In this document: piece after piece, positions 39,153 through 47,902 of the stretch
Position numbering within the stretch: the stretch's first letter is position 1
How the letters are laid out: the number at the start of each line of letters is the position of its first letter
Assembly: GCF_025175675.1 (NCBI RefSeq)
Contig: NZ_JANIOA010000018.1
Coordinates: forward strand, 1-64,000
DNA: 64,000 bases
Origin: Sedimenticola hydrogenitrophicus
GTDB taxonomy: Bacteria; Pseudomonadota; Gammaproteobacteria; Chromatiales; Chromatiaceae
Reading direction: 5' to 3'
Made by a program: the position numbers and the translations under genes
Notes under the pieces: generated by a model
The model's database searches: none
The model's input: the letters and a program-made list of their open reading frames with translations, nothing else
Told to the model about the DNA's origin: nothing

Positions 39153-39283
39153 CACGGGCTCCTCGATTAATGCCGGTTCAATCCAACAGGAATTTCAGGC
39201 GCTCCGCCGCCTGCTGATTCCATTCATAGTAGCGTAGCATTGCAAGGTGACGGGATAGTCTTTTCCCCACTCCAACCGGCGCA

Positions 39284-40588
39284 TCAGGAAAAAACCAGGC
39301 GGTGATGCTTGCCGATGGCCGCCGCGAAGAGCTCCGGCACACCCGCTTGCGCCGCGTAATCCGGCCAGCGGGAGACCACCTCCCGGACCGTTTCGATAAT
39401 GTCCCGGGCCTCCTGGCCAAAGGTGGCCGCGGGGGCCAGCAGGTCCGCCAGGAGGAAGTGATCGCGTTTGCCGTTCAGGGTCATCTGATGACTTCCGACC
39501 CAGGGCGAATCGGGCCGATAGCTGTAGGCCAGATCAAACGCCGGAGCCAACCCCCAGCCGCCCCCCTGGCGGCGGATGAAGCCGACATTTTTCGGGTGGT
39601 CATCCTGATTGCGGGCGACGATGTTGAACACCATGCGCCGGTACATCTCGAGCGCCGTCTGCCGATCCAGGCGCAGGCGGCGCATCAGGCCGAACAGCTG
39701 CTCATAACTGTAGTGCCCGGGCCTTTTATAGTCCGCGTGATCCATGGCGCAGAGCGACTGGAAATGGAGCTTCTCGTTGCCGACCCGATCGAAGCGCCGG
39801 GTCATGAAATGGGCCCGTTCGCCCTCTTCCAGCAGTTCGCACGAAGAGATCCGGATGCCCGCATCCCGGGCCATCAAATAATAGGCGTACTCCATGCGGC
39901 CATACCCCTGCGGATCGCCGAAGGTCTGATGGCTGCGGTTGCTGTCCACCACGCCATCGAATTTGAGGATGAAATGCTCAAAGCCCTCGGGACAGTCCAC
40001 TTGCCCGCTGCGCAGTTCGGTACGCTCCCGGTTGACGGCGATCACCGCCTTGGCCCGCGCCCCACCGGCGGAGGTACCCACCTGAAACAGCGACTCCAGG
40101 CCATCACCGCGCTGCTCCCGGTCTATCGCCACCTGCAGGGCAGCGCGACCGTCGATCACCTGCTGGGCCATCGCCACCAGGGCATCGACCCGCAGCGGGG
40201 CGGTCCGGGTCAGGGCCTGGTCGAACTCCGGGTGGTACTCCAGCGCGCCCATTCCGCGGCGCCCGGTGTAGAGCAGGCGTTCCACCGGGGAGAACGACCC
40301 GGGGTCGCGCCCCTGTTTCGCCAGCCAGGCATCGATCACCGCATTGCCGAAATCGTCCGGCAGGGTATCGGCGAAGGCGGCCGGCAGGCCGCGGTAGGTG
40401 GCGTAGGGGAGCTCGCTGAACAGGTACTTGCGCCGCCCGAGCGGCAGTCGGATGGGCGAAATCTCAACCCCTTTACGCAGCCAGCCAGGGGCGTATTCAA
40501 AGGCGCTGAAGCCGGTCTCCTCGTTGTAGGCCAGGGCACCCACGAGTTCGCCCCACAGCATCACCCGGGCGACCTGATGCGTTACCAT
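39284..40588 (-). CDS. hipA: HipA-like serine/threonine kinase toxin
   Basis: This 434-residue protein has an N-terminal subdomain (ARVMLWGELVGALAYNEETG) and a kinase core with the HipA features: QVGTSAGGARAKAVIAV (P-loop-like), FILKFDGV (Lys), then MVFNIVARNQDDHPKNVGF (catalytic Asp and Asn) and APAFDLAYSY (metal-binding D). Family toxins phosphorylate aminoacyl-tRNA synthetases and induce persistence. The gene overlaps the antitoxin-type gene by seven bases. Catalytic residues look intact. Confidence 0.92.
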   Translation of the reverse strand: MVTHQVARVMLWGELVGALAYNEETGFSAFEYAPGWLRKGVEISPIRLPLGRRKYLFSELPYATYRGLPAAFADTLPDDFGNAVIDAWLAKQGRDPGSFSPVERLLYTGRRGMGALEYHPEFDQALTRTAPLRVDALVAMAQQVIDGRAALQVAIDREQRGDGLESLFQVGTSAGGARAKAVIAVNRERTELRSGQVDCPEGFEHFILKFDGVVDSNRSHQTFGDPQGYGRMEYAYYLMARDAGIRISSCELLEEGERAHFMTRRFDRVGNEKLHFQSLCAMDHADYKRPGHYSYEQLFGLMRRLRLDRQTALEMYRRMVFNIVARNQDDHPKNVGFIRRQGGGWGLAPAFDLAYSYRPDSPWVGSHQMTLNGKRDHFLLADLLAPAATFGQEARDIIETVREVVSRWPDYAAQAGVPELFAAAIGKHHRLVFS

Positions 40589-40932
40589 CCGAGATCCTCC
40601 TCAGCGTTCGGATCCTGTTTGCGCGCACCGGCCCCGGACGCCCGCTGGCGCTGGCGCCCCTGCAGCTCCAGCAGAGCCATGGGGCTAAACGGGGTCTCCG
40701 GAATGAAGCGATCCACCAGCTCCAGCTGACCGAGCACCCGCAGGATGCCGATCAGGGTGGCAAACTTGCCTCTCCCCTTGATCGCGGCACGGTAGGTCTT
40801 GGTGGTGACCCCCAGCTCCCCGGCGATACTTTCCTGGGTGATATCCGCCTCCAGTCGCAGCTGCTCGATGCGCCCGCCCAGCTCCGCGGCAATTGCTTCG
40901 TCGCTCATGGAATACAGATTTGTAACAGGCAT
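40582..40932 (-). CDS. HipB-like helix-turn-helix antitoxin
   Basis: This 116-residue protein has an XRE-type DNA-binding domain (IEQLRLEADITQESIAGELG then VTTKTYRAAIKG, about 20-75) and a basic Gly/Arg/Gln-rich tail. It overlaps the HipA gene by seven bases, so antitoxin is made first. The start could be 40932 or the second Met at 40908; neither has a strong Shine-Dalgarno. Two repeated boxes immediately upstream are probable autoregulatory operators. Confidence 0.85.
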   Translation of the reverse strand: MPVTNLYSMSDEAIAAELGGRIEQLRLEADITQESIAGELGVTTKTYRAAIKGRGKFATLIGILRVLGQLELVDRFIPETPFSPMALLELQGRQRQRASGAGARKQDPNAEEDLGW

Positions 40933-40936
40933 ATAT

Positions 40937-40991
40937 TTACCTATAAGTAACTATTTATAGCAATTAAGAGTAAATGCTTACCTATAGTAGT
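40937..40991. promoter_or_regulatory. Candidate operators upstream of hipBA
   Basis: TTACCTATAAGTAA (40937-40950) and TTACCTATAGTAGT (40978-40991) share ten identical leading bases and start 41 bases apart, about four helical turns. The first is a TTAC/GTAA palindrome. The position at the antitoxin start fits an autoregulatory HipB-type operator. Confidence 0.6.
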
Positions 40992-41313
40992 ACATAAAAC
41001 GAACGAAGGGTGTAAATATTGTTTAAGGGTATTTTTATATCTCTAATACCTAATTTTTGCTATTAAAGCATATTATTTTACCTTATGACAGAAAAACTCA
41101 GCCATAGGTTGAATTAAGTTACCAGGCTTTATTTGTGGTATTGGGCAATCGGTAATCCCGGCCATTAAATAGGCTGGCAATTCCTCACCGGTCGTCTATA
41201 CATTTAGTTCTAGATCGACTCAGGGCGTTTCCGCCTGTTCGGGATCGTGACTGTCACGGTCGGCGGAAAAGGGCGTTTATGCTTCTTATACCCTCTATGT
41301 CTGGACGCTTGTT
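40992..41313. other. Divergent intergenic region with a hairpin, no gene
   Basis: The left half is AT-rich and probably carries the hipBA promoter. TTTCCGCC and GGCGGAAA at 41228-41269 form an inverted repeat enclosing GTGACTGTCAC (41247-41257). Its role is unknown; it sits in the leader of the receptor operon. Confidence 0.45.
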
Positions 41314-43257
41314 ATGCTGGCAAGGATTTCACGGAAGAGCCGCGCGGATACGGCATTGCCATACCGCTGCCCAAAACGGCCGCTTGTTCATTACCTCAGC
41401 CTGCTGTTGACCGCAGCGCTGCTGCTGCCCGCGCAGGCCGGGGCCGACAGCGCTGCCAATGCCACCAACGAACTGATCGAACTCAGCCTCGAGGAGCTGG
41501 CCAACCTGACGATCAGCTCGGTGTCGAAAAGACCCGAGAGCCTGTCCGATGCCGCCGCATCGGTATTCGTCATCACCGCCGAGGATATCCGTCGCAGCGG
41601 TGCTACCAGCCTGCCCGAGGTCCTGCGCCTGGCGCCGAACCTGCTGGTCGCCCGCGTCGGTGCCGACAGCTACGCGATCAGCGCCCGGGGCTTCAATTCC
41701 ACCACCGCCAACAAGCTGCAGGTGCTGATTGATGGCCGCATCGCCTATACACCGCTGTTTTCCGGTGTGTTTTGGAATGCACAGGATGTGCTGCTCGAGG
41801 ATGTCGAGCGTATCGAGGTGATCAGCGGCCCCAACACCACCACCTGGGGCAGTAATGCGGTCAATGGCGTGATCAATGTGATCACCCGCTCTGCCGCCTA
41901 TACCCAGGGTACCCTGCTGGCGGCGGGGGCCGGCAATCTCGAGCGCGGCGCGGCGGTGCGCTATGGCGGCGCCCTGCAAAGCGGCGGTCATTATCGGGTC
42001 TACGGCAAGGGTTTCCGGGTCGAAGAGTCGCAGCGGGAAAGCGGCCGCGGGGCCGGTGACGGCTGGCACAAGGGCCAGGCCGGTTTCCGCGTCGATACGC
42101 CGCTGAATGGAAAGCTGACCCTGCAGGGCGATGCCTATGAAGGCCGGCTGAACCGGCAGGCCGAGGATCGGGACGAGATCCGTGGCCTCAACCTGCTGAG
42201 CCGTTGGCAGCATGAGCTCGGGGATGATGCGACACTGGAGCTGCAGGCCTACTACGACAGGACCGAGCGCGACATTCCCGGCCAATTCGCCGAGACCTTG
42301 AATATCCTCGATCTCGAACTGCAGCACAATTTCAGGTTGGGCGAGCGGCAGATGATCGTCTGGGGCCTGGGCCATCGTTCGGCCTGGGACGATGTGACCA
42401 ACTCGGCGCTCCTGGCCTTTCTACCGGCCAAGAAGCGCCTGCGCTGGAGCAACCTCTTCGTGGAGGACGAAATCGGCCTGCGGCCGAACTTGCGGCTCAC
42501 CCTTGGCGGCCGGTTGGAGCACAACAGCTATACTGGCCTGGAATTCATGCCCAATGCCCGGCTGGCCTGGAATATCACGCCGCAGGATCTGCTCTGGACT
42601 TCGCTGGCCCAGGCGGTGCGCACGCCGTCGCGACTGGACCGCGACTTCTTCGTTTTCGTGCCATCGCTGCCACTGGTCGGTGGTCCGAATTTCGAATCCG
42701 AGACCGCGGATTCGCTCGAGCTTGGTTACCGCGGCAACCGCTTGGGGCGGTTCAACTATTCGTTGACCGCCTTCTATCATGACTACGCTGATCTGCGCGC
42801 GCTCGAATCGGTCGGTGATGGCAACCTGGTGCTCGGCAACGGTATCGAGGCGCAGATCTACGGGCTCGAGGCCTGGGGCGATTTTCAGGCCACCGAGCGC
42901 TGGCGCCTGAGCGCCGGCGTCCTGCTGCGCGAGGAAGATCTCGATCTTGAGCCCGGCAGTATCGAGACCTCGCAGGGCAACGACCCGTCGAACCAGTGGC
43001 TCTTGCGGTCCAGCCTGAATCTCGGCCCCGCCCACGAGCTCGACCTGACGCTGCGCCATGTCGGCAAGCTCTCCAACCCACAGGTGCCCGCCTATACCGC
43101 CCTGGACCTGCGTCTGGGCTGGAAACCCACGTCCAATGCCGAGCTGTCCCTGTCGGCCTGGAACTTGCTCGATCCATCGCATGGCGAGTTTGGTGAGGGT
43201 ACTTCGCGCAACGAAGTCGAACGCAGTCTTTATCTTGAACTGCTGCTGAGGTTCTGA
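41314..43257 (+). CDS. TonB-dependent outer-membrane receptor
   Basis: This 647-residue protein has a long N-region (about 1-45) with a signal peptide ending AQAGA, then a plug domain (about 65-180: SVSKRPESLSDAAASVFVIT, RSGATSLPEVLRLAPNLLVA, IEVISGPNTTTWGSNAVNGV). A 22-strand-type beta barrel follows, ending in LELLLRF with C-terminal Phe, the BAM signal. The ligand is unknown; no siderophore or B12 genes are nearby. Genes downstream (YfiR, kinase, receiver, EAL) on the same strand suggest the receptor may take part in sensing rather than nutrition. Confidence 0.92.
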   Translation: MLARISRKSRADTALPYRCPKRPLVHYLSLLLTAALLLPAQAGADSAANATNELIELSLEELANLTISSVSKRPESLSDAAASVFVITAEDIRRSGATSLPEVLRLAPNLLVARVGADSYAISARGFNSTTANKLQVLIDGRIAYTPLFSGVFWNAQDVLLEDVERIEVISGPNTTTWGSNAVNGVINVITRSAAYTQGTLLAAGAGNLERGAAVRYGGALQSGGHYRVYGKGFRVEESQRESGRGAGDGWHKGQAGFRVDTPLNGKLTLQGDAYEGRLNRQAEDRDEIRGLNLLSRWQHELGDDATLELQAYYDRTERDIPGQFAETLNILDLELQHNFRLGERQMIVWGLGHRSAWDDVTNSALLAFLPAKKRLRWSNLFVEDEIGLRPNLRLTLGGRLEHNSYTGLEFMPNARLAWNITPQDLLWTSLAQAVRTPSRLDRDFFVFVPSLPLVGGPNFESETADSLELGYRGNRLGRFNYSLTAFYHDYADLRALESVGDGNLVLGNGIEAQIYGLEAWGDFQATERWRLSAGVLLREEDLDLEPGSIETSQGNDPSNQWLLRSSLNLGPAHELDLTLRHVGKLSNPQVPAYTALDLRLGWKPTSNAELSLSAWNLLDPSHGEFGEGTSRNEVERSLYLELLLRF

Positions 43258-43264
43258 AGTGGTG

Positions 43265-43822
43265 ATGAAACGACCGGCTGCGCTGATGATCAAACTGTTC
43301 TGGCTGAGTCTCTGCCTGGTGACGGTGCCCGCCGCCTCCGCACAGGAAACAACGCCCGAGGACCGCATCAAGGCCGCCTTTCTGTACAAGTTCAGCCTCT
43401 ACGTCGAATGGCCCGACGCGGCCTTTGCCGGGCCCGCCGATCCGATCGTGATCGGGGTCGTCGGCGATATCGCCATCGCCAAGGAACTGCAGCGGGTGAT
43501 CGTCGGCCGTTACGTCAAACAGCGGCCACTGCAGGTGCGCTTTTACCGGAACGACATCGCCCCGGCGGGGGTCCATCTGCTATACGTCGATGGCAGAGAC
43601 GGGGCCGCCCGACAGACAGTTCTCGAGCGCCTGCAGGACAAGCCGGTGCTTCTGGTTACTGACGATCCCGGCGGACTGGCAACCGGCAGCAGCGTCAATT
43701 TTGTTGTCGAAGGCGACCGGGTCCGCTTCGATATCTCGCTGATTGCCGCCGAGGCCCAAAAGTTGCGCATCAGCTCGCAGTTGCTGGCGGTCGCGCGTCA
43801 GGTACGGAGGGCGCAACCATGA
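43265..43822 (+). CDS. YfiR-family (DUF4154) periplasmic protein
   Basis: This 185-residue protein has a signal peptide (MKRPAALMIKLFWLSLCLVT then a cut after ASA). Its mature domain has the YfiR/DUF4154 pattern EDRIKAAFLYKFSLYVEWP, IVIGVVGD, CVHLLYVD-like AGVHLLYVDGRD and VTDDPGGLATGSSVNFVVEG. In P. aeruginosa, YfiR restrains a membrane diguanylate cyclase. It lies seven bases after the receptor and overlaps the kinase start by four bases, suggesting that it modulates the adjacent kinase. The ATG at 43265 is chosen over a GTG at 43259. Confidence 0.88.
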   Translation: MKRPAALMIKLFWLSLCLVTVPAASAQETTPEDRIKAAFLYKFSLYVEWPDAAFAGPADPIVIGVVGDIAIAKELQRVIVGRYVKQRPLQVRFYRNDIAPAGVHLLYVDGRDGAARQTVLERLQDKPVLLVTDDPGGLATGSSVNFVVEGDRVRFDISLIAAEAQKLRISSQLLAVARQVRRAQP

Positions 43823-45438
43823 TGCGGCGTCTCGGTTTGAATCAGGGGCATCCGGCGCACGACTCGTCGGCGCAGGACAGGACGCCCGGCGTGACAGGCC
43901 GGTCCGGGAAGCAGAACTTCGGACTGCGTTCGATCCGCCACAAACTGACCCTGGGCGTACTGCTGACGACGGTGACGGCGCTGTTGATTTCGGGATCCAT
44001 CATCATCGTCTACGACCTAGGGGACTTTCGTGAACGTACTCAGCAGGATCTTCGCACCCTGGCTGACCTGATGGGCCAGGCCAGTGTGGCGGCCCTGCAG
44101 TTCGACGATCCCGGGGTCGCCGGTCAGCAACTGGCGCTGCTGCACCTGCGCCCGCAGATACTGGCCGCGGCGATCTACCGGTCCGATGGCGCACTCTTCA
44201 CCCACTATGCCGCTGCGGACATCGAACCCGCTGTGCTGCCCGAACGGCCGGGTACGGCGGATTTTCGTAGCGTCGAAGGCCAACTGGGTCTGTTCCAGCC
44301 TATCCAGTTCGAGAACGAGCTGCTCGGCTCCGTTTATCTGCTGGCGGACTTTCCCTATAACGAACGGCTATTACGTGATATCGGCATCGTCCTCGGCGTG
44401 GCTCTGCTGGCGCTGGTGATCTCGATGCTGGTCTCGCTGTGGATCCAGACACGCATCACACGCCCGGTACTTCGGGTGACCGAACTGGCACGGAAGGTGG
44501 TCGAACAGCGGGATTACAGCCTGCGTGCCGAAGGCACCACCGACGACGAAATCGGCTATCTGGTGCAGGCCTTCAACGACCTGCTGTCGGAAATCGGCCG
44601 GCGCACCAAGGCACTGGAGTCCGGCAACCGCCGGTTGGCCGAGGAGATACGCGAGCGCATCGAGGCCAGCCAGGAGGTCGGACGGCTGAATGCCGAACTC
44701 GAGCAGCGGGTGCTTGAGCGCACCGCAGAACTGGAAAATGCAAACAAGGAGTTGGAGGCCTTCAGTTACGCGGTATCGCACGACCTGCGGGCGCCGTTAC
44801 GCTCCATCGACGGCTTCAGCCAGGCCCTGCTCGAGGACTACAAGGCGAGGCTGGACGATATCGGCCAGGACTATCTGAGCCGGGTACGCCTGGCGGCCCA
44901 GCGCATGGGCGTACTGATCGATGACCTGCTGAACCTGTCCCGCGTCAGCCGGACGCAGCTCGATCGTGAGGTGCTGGATCTCAGCAGCATGGCCGAGGAG
45001 ATCGTGGCACAGCTGCGGGAAAGCGACCCGAAGCGCGCGGTGGAGGTGCGGATCGGCGCCGGACTGAGCGGCTACGGTGACGCAAGGTTGATCCGGGTGG
45101 CGCTGGTAAACCTGCTCAACAACGCCTGGAAATACACCGGCAAGCACAGCCAGCCCCGGATCGAATTCGGCCTGCGCGATGCCGACGGTCGTCCCAGCTA
45201 CTTCATCGAAGATAACGGCGCCGGCTTCGACATGACCTATGCCGGCCGGCTTTTCGGCGCCTTTCAGCGCCTGCATGATGCGCGCGATTATCCCGGTACC
45301 GGGGTCGGTCTCGCAACGGTCCAGCGCATCATAAGCCGTCACGGCGGTCAGATCTGGGCCGAAGCGGAAGTTGACCGGGGCGCGGTCTTTTATTTCACGC
45401 TGCCGCAGCCCCCGGAGACGATAACAGGAGATGGATGA
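43819..45438 (+). CDS. Membrane histidine kinase with periplasmic sensor and HAMP
   Basis: This 539-residue kinase has a first membrane helix at about 44-66, a periplasmic segment of CHASE8-like length (about 67-182), a second helix (185-208), HAMP (about 209-262), a coiled coil (265-312), a HisKA domain with phospho-acceptor His321 in SHDLRAPLRSIDGF, and HATPase with NLLNNAWKYTG, ENGAGF-type DNGAGFDM and GTGVGLATV. It overlaps the upstream YfiR gene (ATGA) and the downstream receiver gene region, so all are co-translated. The periplasmic loop is the obvious docking place for YfiR. Confidence 0.92.
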   Translation: MMRRLGLNQGHPAHDSSAQDRTPGVTGRSGKQNFGLRSIRHKLTLGVLLTTVTALLISGSIIIVYDLGDFRERTQQDLRTLADLMGQASVAALQFDDPGVAGQQLALLHLRPQILAAAIYRSDGALFTHYAAADIEPAVLPERPGTADFRSVEGQLGLFQPIQFENELLGSVYLLADFPYNERLLRDIGIVLGVALLALVISMLVSLWIQTRITRPVLRVTELARKVVEQRDYSLRAEGTTDDEIGYLVQAFNDLLSEIGRRTKALESGNRRLAEEIRERIEASQEVGRLNAELEQRVLERTAELENANKELEAFSYAVSHDLRAPLRSIDGFSQALLEDYKARLDDIGQDYLSRVRLAAQRMGVLIDDLLNLSRVSRTQLDREVLDLSSMAEEIVAQLRESDPKRAVEVRIGAGLSGYGDARLIRVALVNLLNNAWKYTGKHSQPRIEFGLRDADGRPSYFIEDNGAGFDMTYAGRLFGAFQRLHDARDYPGTGVGLATVQRIISRHGGQIWAEAEVDRGAVFYFTLPQPPETITGDG

Positions 45439-45875
45439 TGATGCACAGCAAACCGATACTGCTGGTGGAGGACAACGCCGATGACGAGGTCCTGGCCCTC
45501 AGAGCCCTCAGCAAGAGCAATATCAGCAATCCGATCGTGGTGGCCCGGGACGGCGCTGAAGCCCTCGATTACCTCTTCGCCCAGGGTCAGTATGCCGATC
45601 GGGACAGCCGCGACCTGCCCGCGGTGGTACTGCTCGATCTCAAGCTGCCGAAGATTGACGGCTTGGAAGTGCTGCGCCGGATCAGGGGCAACGAGCAGAC
45701 GCGAGTGCTGCCCGTGGTCATTCTCACTTCGTCGAGACAGGATGAGGATCTTGTCAGCAGCTATAACCTGGGCGCTAACAGTTATGTGCGCAAGCCGGTG
45801 GACTTCATCGAATTCGTCGCGGCAGTGGGCCAACTGGGTATTTACTGGCTGCTGTTGAATGAACTGCCCTATTAG
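45438..45875 (+). CDS. Single-domain response regulator, Rcp1 type
   Basis: This 145-residue receiver has acidic residues in LVEDNADDE, the phospho-acceptor Asp in VLLDLKLPKIDG, Thr/Ser in VVILTSSRQDED and Lys in YVRKPVDF. The insert around ALDYLFAQGQYADRDSRDLP is typical of Rcp1-like regulators that pair with phytochrome-type kinases. There is no output domain, so it acts through protein contacts. AGGAG seven bases upstream selects the second of three adjacent ATG codons. It should be phosphorylated by the kinase encoded just before. Confidence 0.92.
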   Translation: MMHSKPILLVEDNADDEVLALRALSKSNISNPIVVARDGAEALDYLFAQGQYADRDSRDLPAVVLLDLKLPKIDGLEVLRRIRGNEQTRVLPVVILTSSRQDEDLVSSYNLGANSYVRKPVDFIEFVAAVGQLGIYWLLLNELPY

Positions 45876-45937
45876 GACCTGATCGATGGCGACCCTGAAC
45901 CTGACCCGGCCCGACCACAGCACCGGGCCGGTACCTT

Positions 45938-45961
45938 TACAGGAGCAAGTACAGGAGCAAG
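45938..45961 (+). promoter_or_regulatory. Duplicated ribosome binding site
   Basis: TACAGGAGCAAG is repeated exactly twice in tandem, ending five bases before the ATG at 45966. Both units carry AGGAG; the proximal one is at 45953-45957, eight bases from the ATG. Confidence 0.8.
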
Positions 45962-45965
45962 GATA

Positions 45966-47693
45966 ATGGACAGGATACCTTTGCAGGCGCTGATTATTGA
46001 GGATGTCGAGGACGATGCTCAGCTGTTGCTGCGGGAGCTGCGCCGCAACGGTTACGAGCCGGACTATGTCTGCGTCGACACCGAAGAGGCCCTGGCAGAG
46101 GCACTGCAGAACCCCTGGCAGATTGTGTTTTCAGACTTTACGATGCCCACCTTCGATGGAATCAAGGCGCTGCGGCTGGTACGCCAGAAGGATCCGGATG
46201 TACCCTTTATTTTCGTCTCCGGCACCCTCGGCGAGGAGACTGCGGTCGAGGCCGTCAAGTCGGGCGCCCAGGACTACATCCTCAAGGGTAACCTGCGTCG
46301 GTTGTCGGCCACGGTGCCCCGCGAGTTGCAGGAGTCGGAAACGCGGCGTCAGCGGCGTCTGGCCGAAAAACGCCTCCGCTTTCTGGCCAATTATGACGAA
46401 CTCACCGCCTTGCCGAATCGTGCCCTGTTCGACAGGCGTCTCAATCAGTTGATCGAGCAGGCCCGGCGTCAAGGACTGAAGGTCGGGCTGGTGCAGCTCA
46501 ACCTGGTTCGCTTTCGCGATATCAACAGTAGCCTGGGCCAGAACGCCGGCGATCAACTGCTCAAGAAGATTGCCCGGCGTCTGGTCAAATGTGCCAGGAC
46601 GGACGACGTGGTCGTTCGACTGGCCGGCGACGAGTTTGCCCTGATCCTGCCGAGTCTGGTGCTGAAAAGCGATCTGGTGCAGAGCATCGGCAAACTCCGG
46701 AGGACGCTCGCCGCGCCTGTCACCCTATGCGGCTATGCTCTGCAGGTGCATGCCAGTATCGGCGTCAGTGTTTTTCCGGACGACGGCAAGGACGCGGAAG
46801 AGCTGCAGCGCAGTGTGGCCATGGCGATGCACAGGGTCAAAAAGGAGGGCAAGGGTGGCTGCCGGTTCTTCAAACCCGAGATCCGCGAGCAGCTGCACCA
46901 GCGCCTGAGCCTGGAACGGGACTTGGCACAGGCGGTGAAAGGCCAGCGATTCTCGCTCCACTACCAGCCCCAGGTCGAGCTCTCCAGCGGCCGTGTTGTT
47001 GCGGTCGAGGCACTGTTGCGCTGGACGCATCCAGACCGGGGGCCGATTTCGCCGGCCATTTTTATTCCGCTAGCCGAAGAGACCGGACAGATTCTGCCGA
47101 TCGGGCAATGGGTGCTGGCAGAGGCGTGCCGACAGGTCAGTCACTGGCAGGCGACCGGCATATCACCGACACCGCGGATGGCCGTGAACCTCTCGGCCTT
47201 TCAGTTCCACCAGCGCAACCTGGTGGAGATCGTCAGCCGCATCATCAAACATTATCAGCTGGATCCCGAGCAGCTGGAGATCGAAATTACCGAGACGGCG
47301 CTGATGCAGGATCCGGATACGGCCCTGCAGATGCTGAAAAAGCTGCGCGACCTTGGGCTTTCAATTTCGCTGGACGATTTCGGCACCGGCTATTCGAGCC
47401 TGAGCTATCTTAAGCGGTTTCCGGTGAACGTGCTGAAGATCGACAAAACCTTTGTCGACGGTCTGCCCAACGACCTCGACAATGCGGCAATCACCCGGGC
47501 CATCATCGCGATGACGGAGCGACTGCGGCTCCATGTCGTGGCCGAAGGTGTCGAAACCCGGGAACAGCTCGAATTCCTGCACAACGAGGGCTGCGAATGG
47601 GTGCAGGGCTATTATTTCCAACGGCCGGTACCGGCTGACAACATCACCCCGCTGCTGACGCCGCCACCGCCCTTTGCCTCCCTGCTGCCCTGA
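45966..47693 (+). CDS. REC-GGDEF-EAL cyclic di-GMP phosphodiesterase
   Basis: This 575-residue protein has a receiver domain (1-125; acidic pair EDVEDD, phospho-acceptor Asp57 in SDFTMP, Lys in YILKGN), a GGDEF domain (about 140-305) whose motif reads AGDEF, and an EAL domain (about 315-560). The EAL part keeps VEALLRW, NLSAFQF, IEITETAL, LDDFGTGYSSLSYL, VLKIDKTFV and VAEGVET, so it should hydrolyse cyclic di-GMP; the cyclase half is probably regulatory. It is the last gene of the receptor-YfiR-kinase operon. A tandem 12-base duplication carries its ribosome binding site. Confidence 0.93.
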   Translation: MDRIPLQALIIEDVEDDAQLLLRELRRNGYEPDYVCVDTEEALAEALQNPWQIVFSDFTMPTFDGIKALRLVRQKDPDVPFIFVSGTLGEETAVEAVKSGAQDYILKGNLRRLSATVPRELQESETRRQRRLAEKRLRFLANYDELTALPNRALFDRRLNQLIEQARRQGLKVGLVQLNLVRFRDINSSLGQNAGDQLLKKIARRLVKCARTDDVVVRLAGDEFALILPSLVLKSDLVQSIGKLRRTLAAPVTLCGYALQVHASIGVSVFPDDGKDAEELQRSVAMAMHRVKKEGKGGCRFFKPEIREQLHQRLSLERDLAQAVKGQRFSLHYQPQVELSSGRVVAVEALLRWTHPDRGPISPAIFIPLAEETGQILPIGQWVLAEACRQVSHWQATGISPTPRMAVNLSAFQFHQRNLVEIVSRIIKHYQLDPEQLEIEITETALMQDPDTALQMLKKLRDLGLSISLDDFGTGYSSLSYLKRFPVNVLKIDKTFVDGLPNDLDNAAITRAIIAMTERLRLHVVAEGVETREQLEFLHNEGCEWVQGYYFQRPVPADNITPLLTPPPPFASLLP

Positions 47694-47708
47694 AAGGTGA
47701 CGAAGTCA

Positions 47709-47748
47709 GGCGTTACGCGTATCCCCTCAGCTGTTACCCGTAACGCCA
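47709..47748. terminator. Hairpin after the EAL gene
   Basis: GGCGTTACG and CGTAACGCC are exact complements around a 22-base loop, 15 bases past the stop. No T-run follows, so it may be a 3' stabilising hairpin rather than a terminator. Confidence 0.45.
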
Positions 47749-47758
47749 GGTGATTAGC

Positions 47759-47794
47759 ATCACGGCGCAGTCAATCGAATGTTGGTTGTCCCGG
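47759..47794. repeat. 36-base repeat, family G copy 1
   Basis: It starts ATCACGGCGCAGTCAATCGA and matches 49037-49072 at 31 of 36 positions. The two copies flank the PEP-CTERM gene on either side. Confidence 0.65.
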
Positions 47795-47832
47795 CTTTAT
47801 TTTGCGTATTGCAGCGAATTATTTCAGCACAT

Positions 47833-47863
47833 AAAAAAAGCCCCCGCCTCACGACGGGGGCCT
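47833..47863 (-). terminator. Rho-independent terminator of the second PEP-CTERM gene
   Basis: Read on the minus strand, GCCCCCG-type arms (GGGGGC / GCCCCC) around an eight-base loop are followed by a run of seven U residues. It lies 40 bases past the stop at 47903. Confidence 0.9.
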
Positions 47864-47902
47864 CTTCACCCAAGTTGACGCCCTAAAGCTGGATCTTTTT
47901 AT

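Noticed and set aside
39178-39420. 80-codon ORF overlapping the hipA 3' end
   Set aside because: Another frame of the HipA coding region plus a short intergenic tail; no start signal.
41228-41269. Metal- or redox-responsive operator in the receptor leader
   Set aside because: The inverted repeat is real but does not match Fur, SoxR or another operator I can name.
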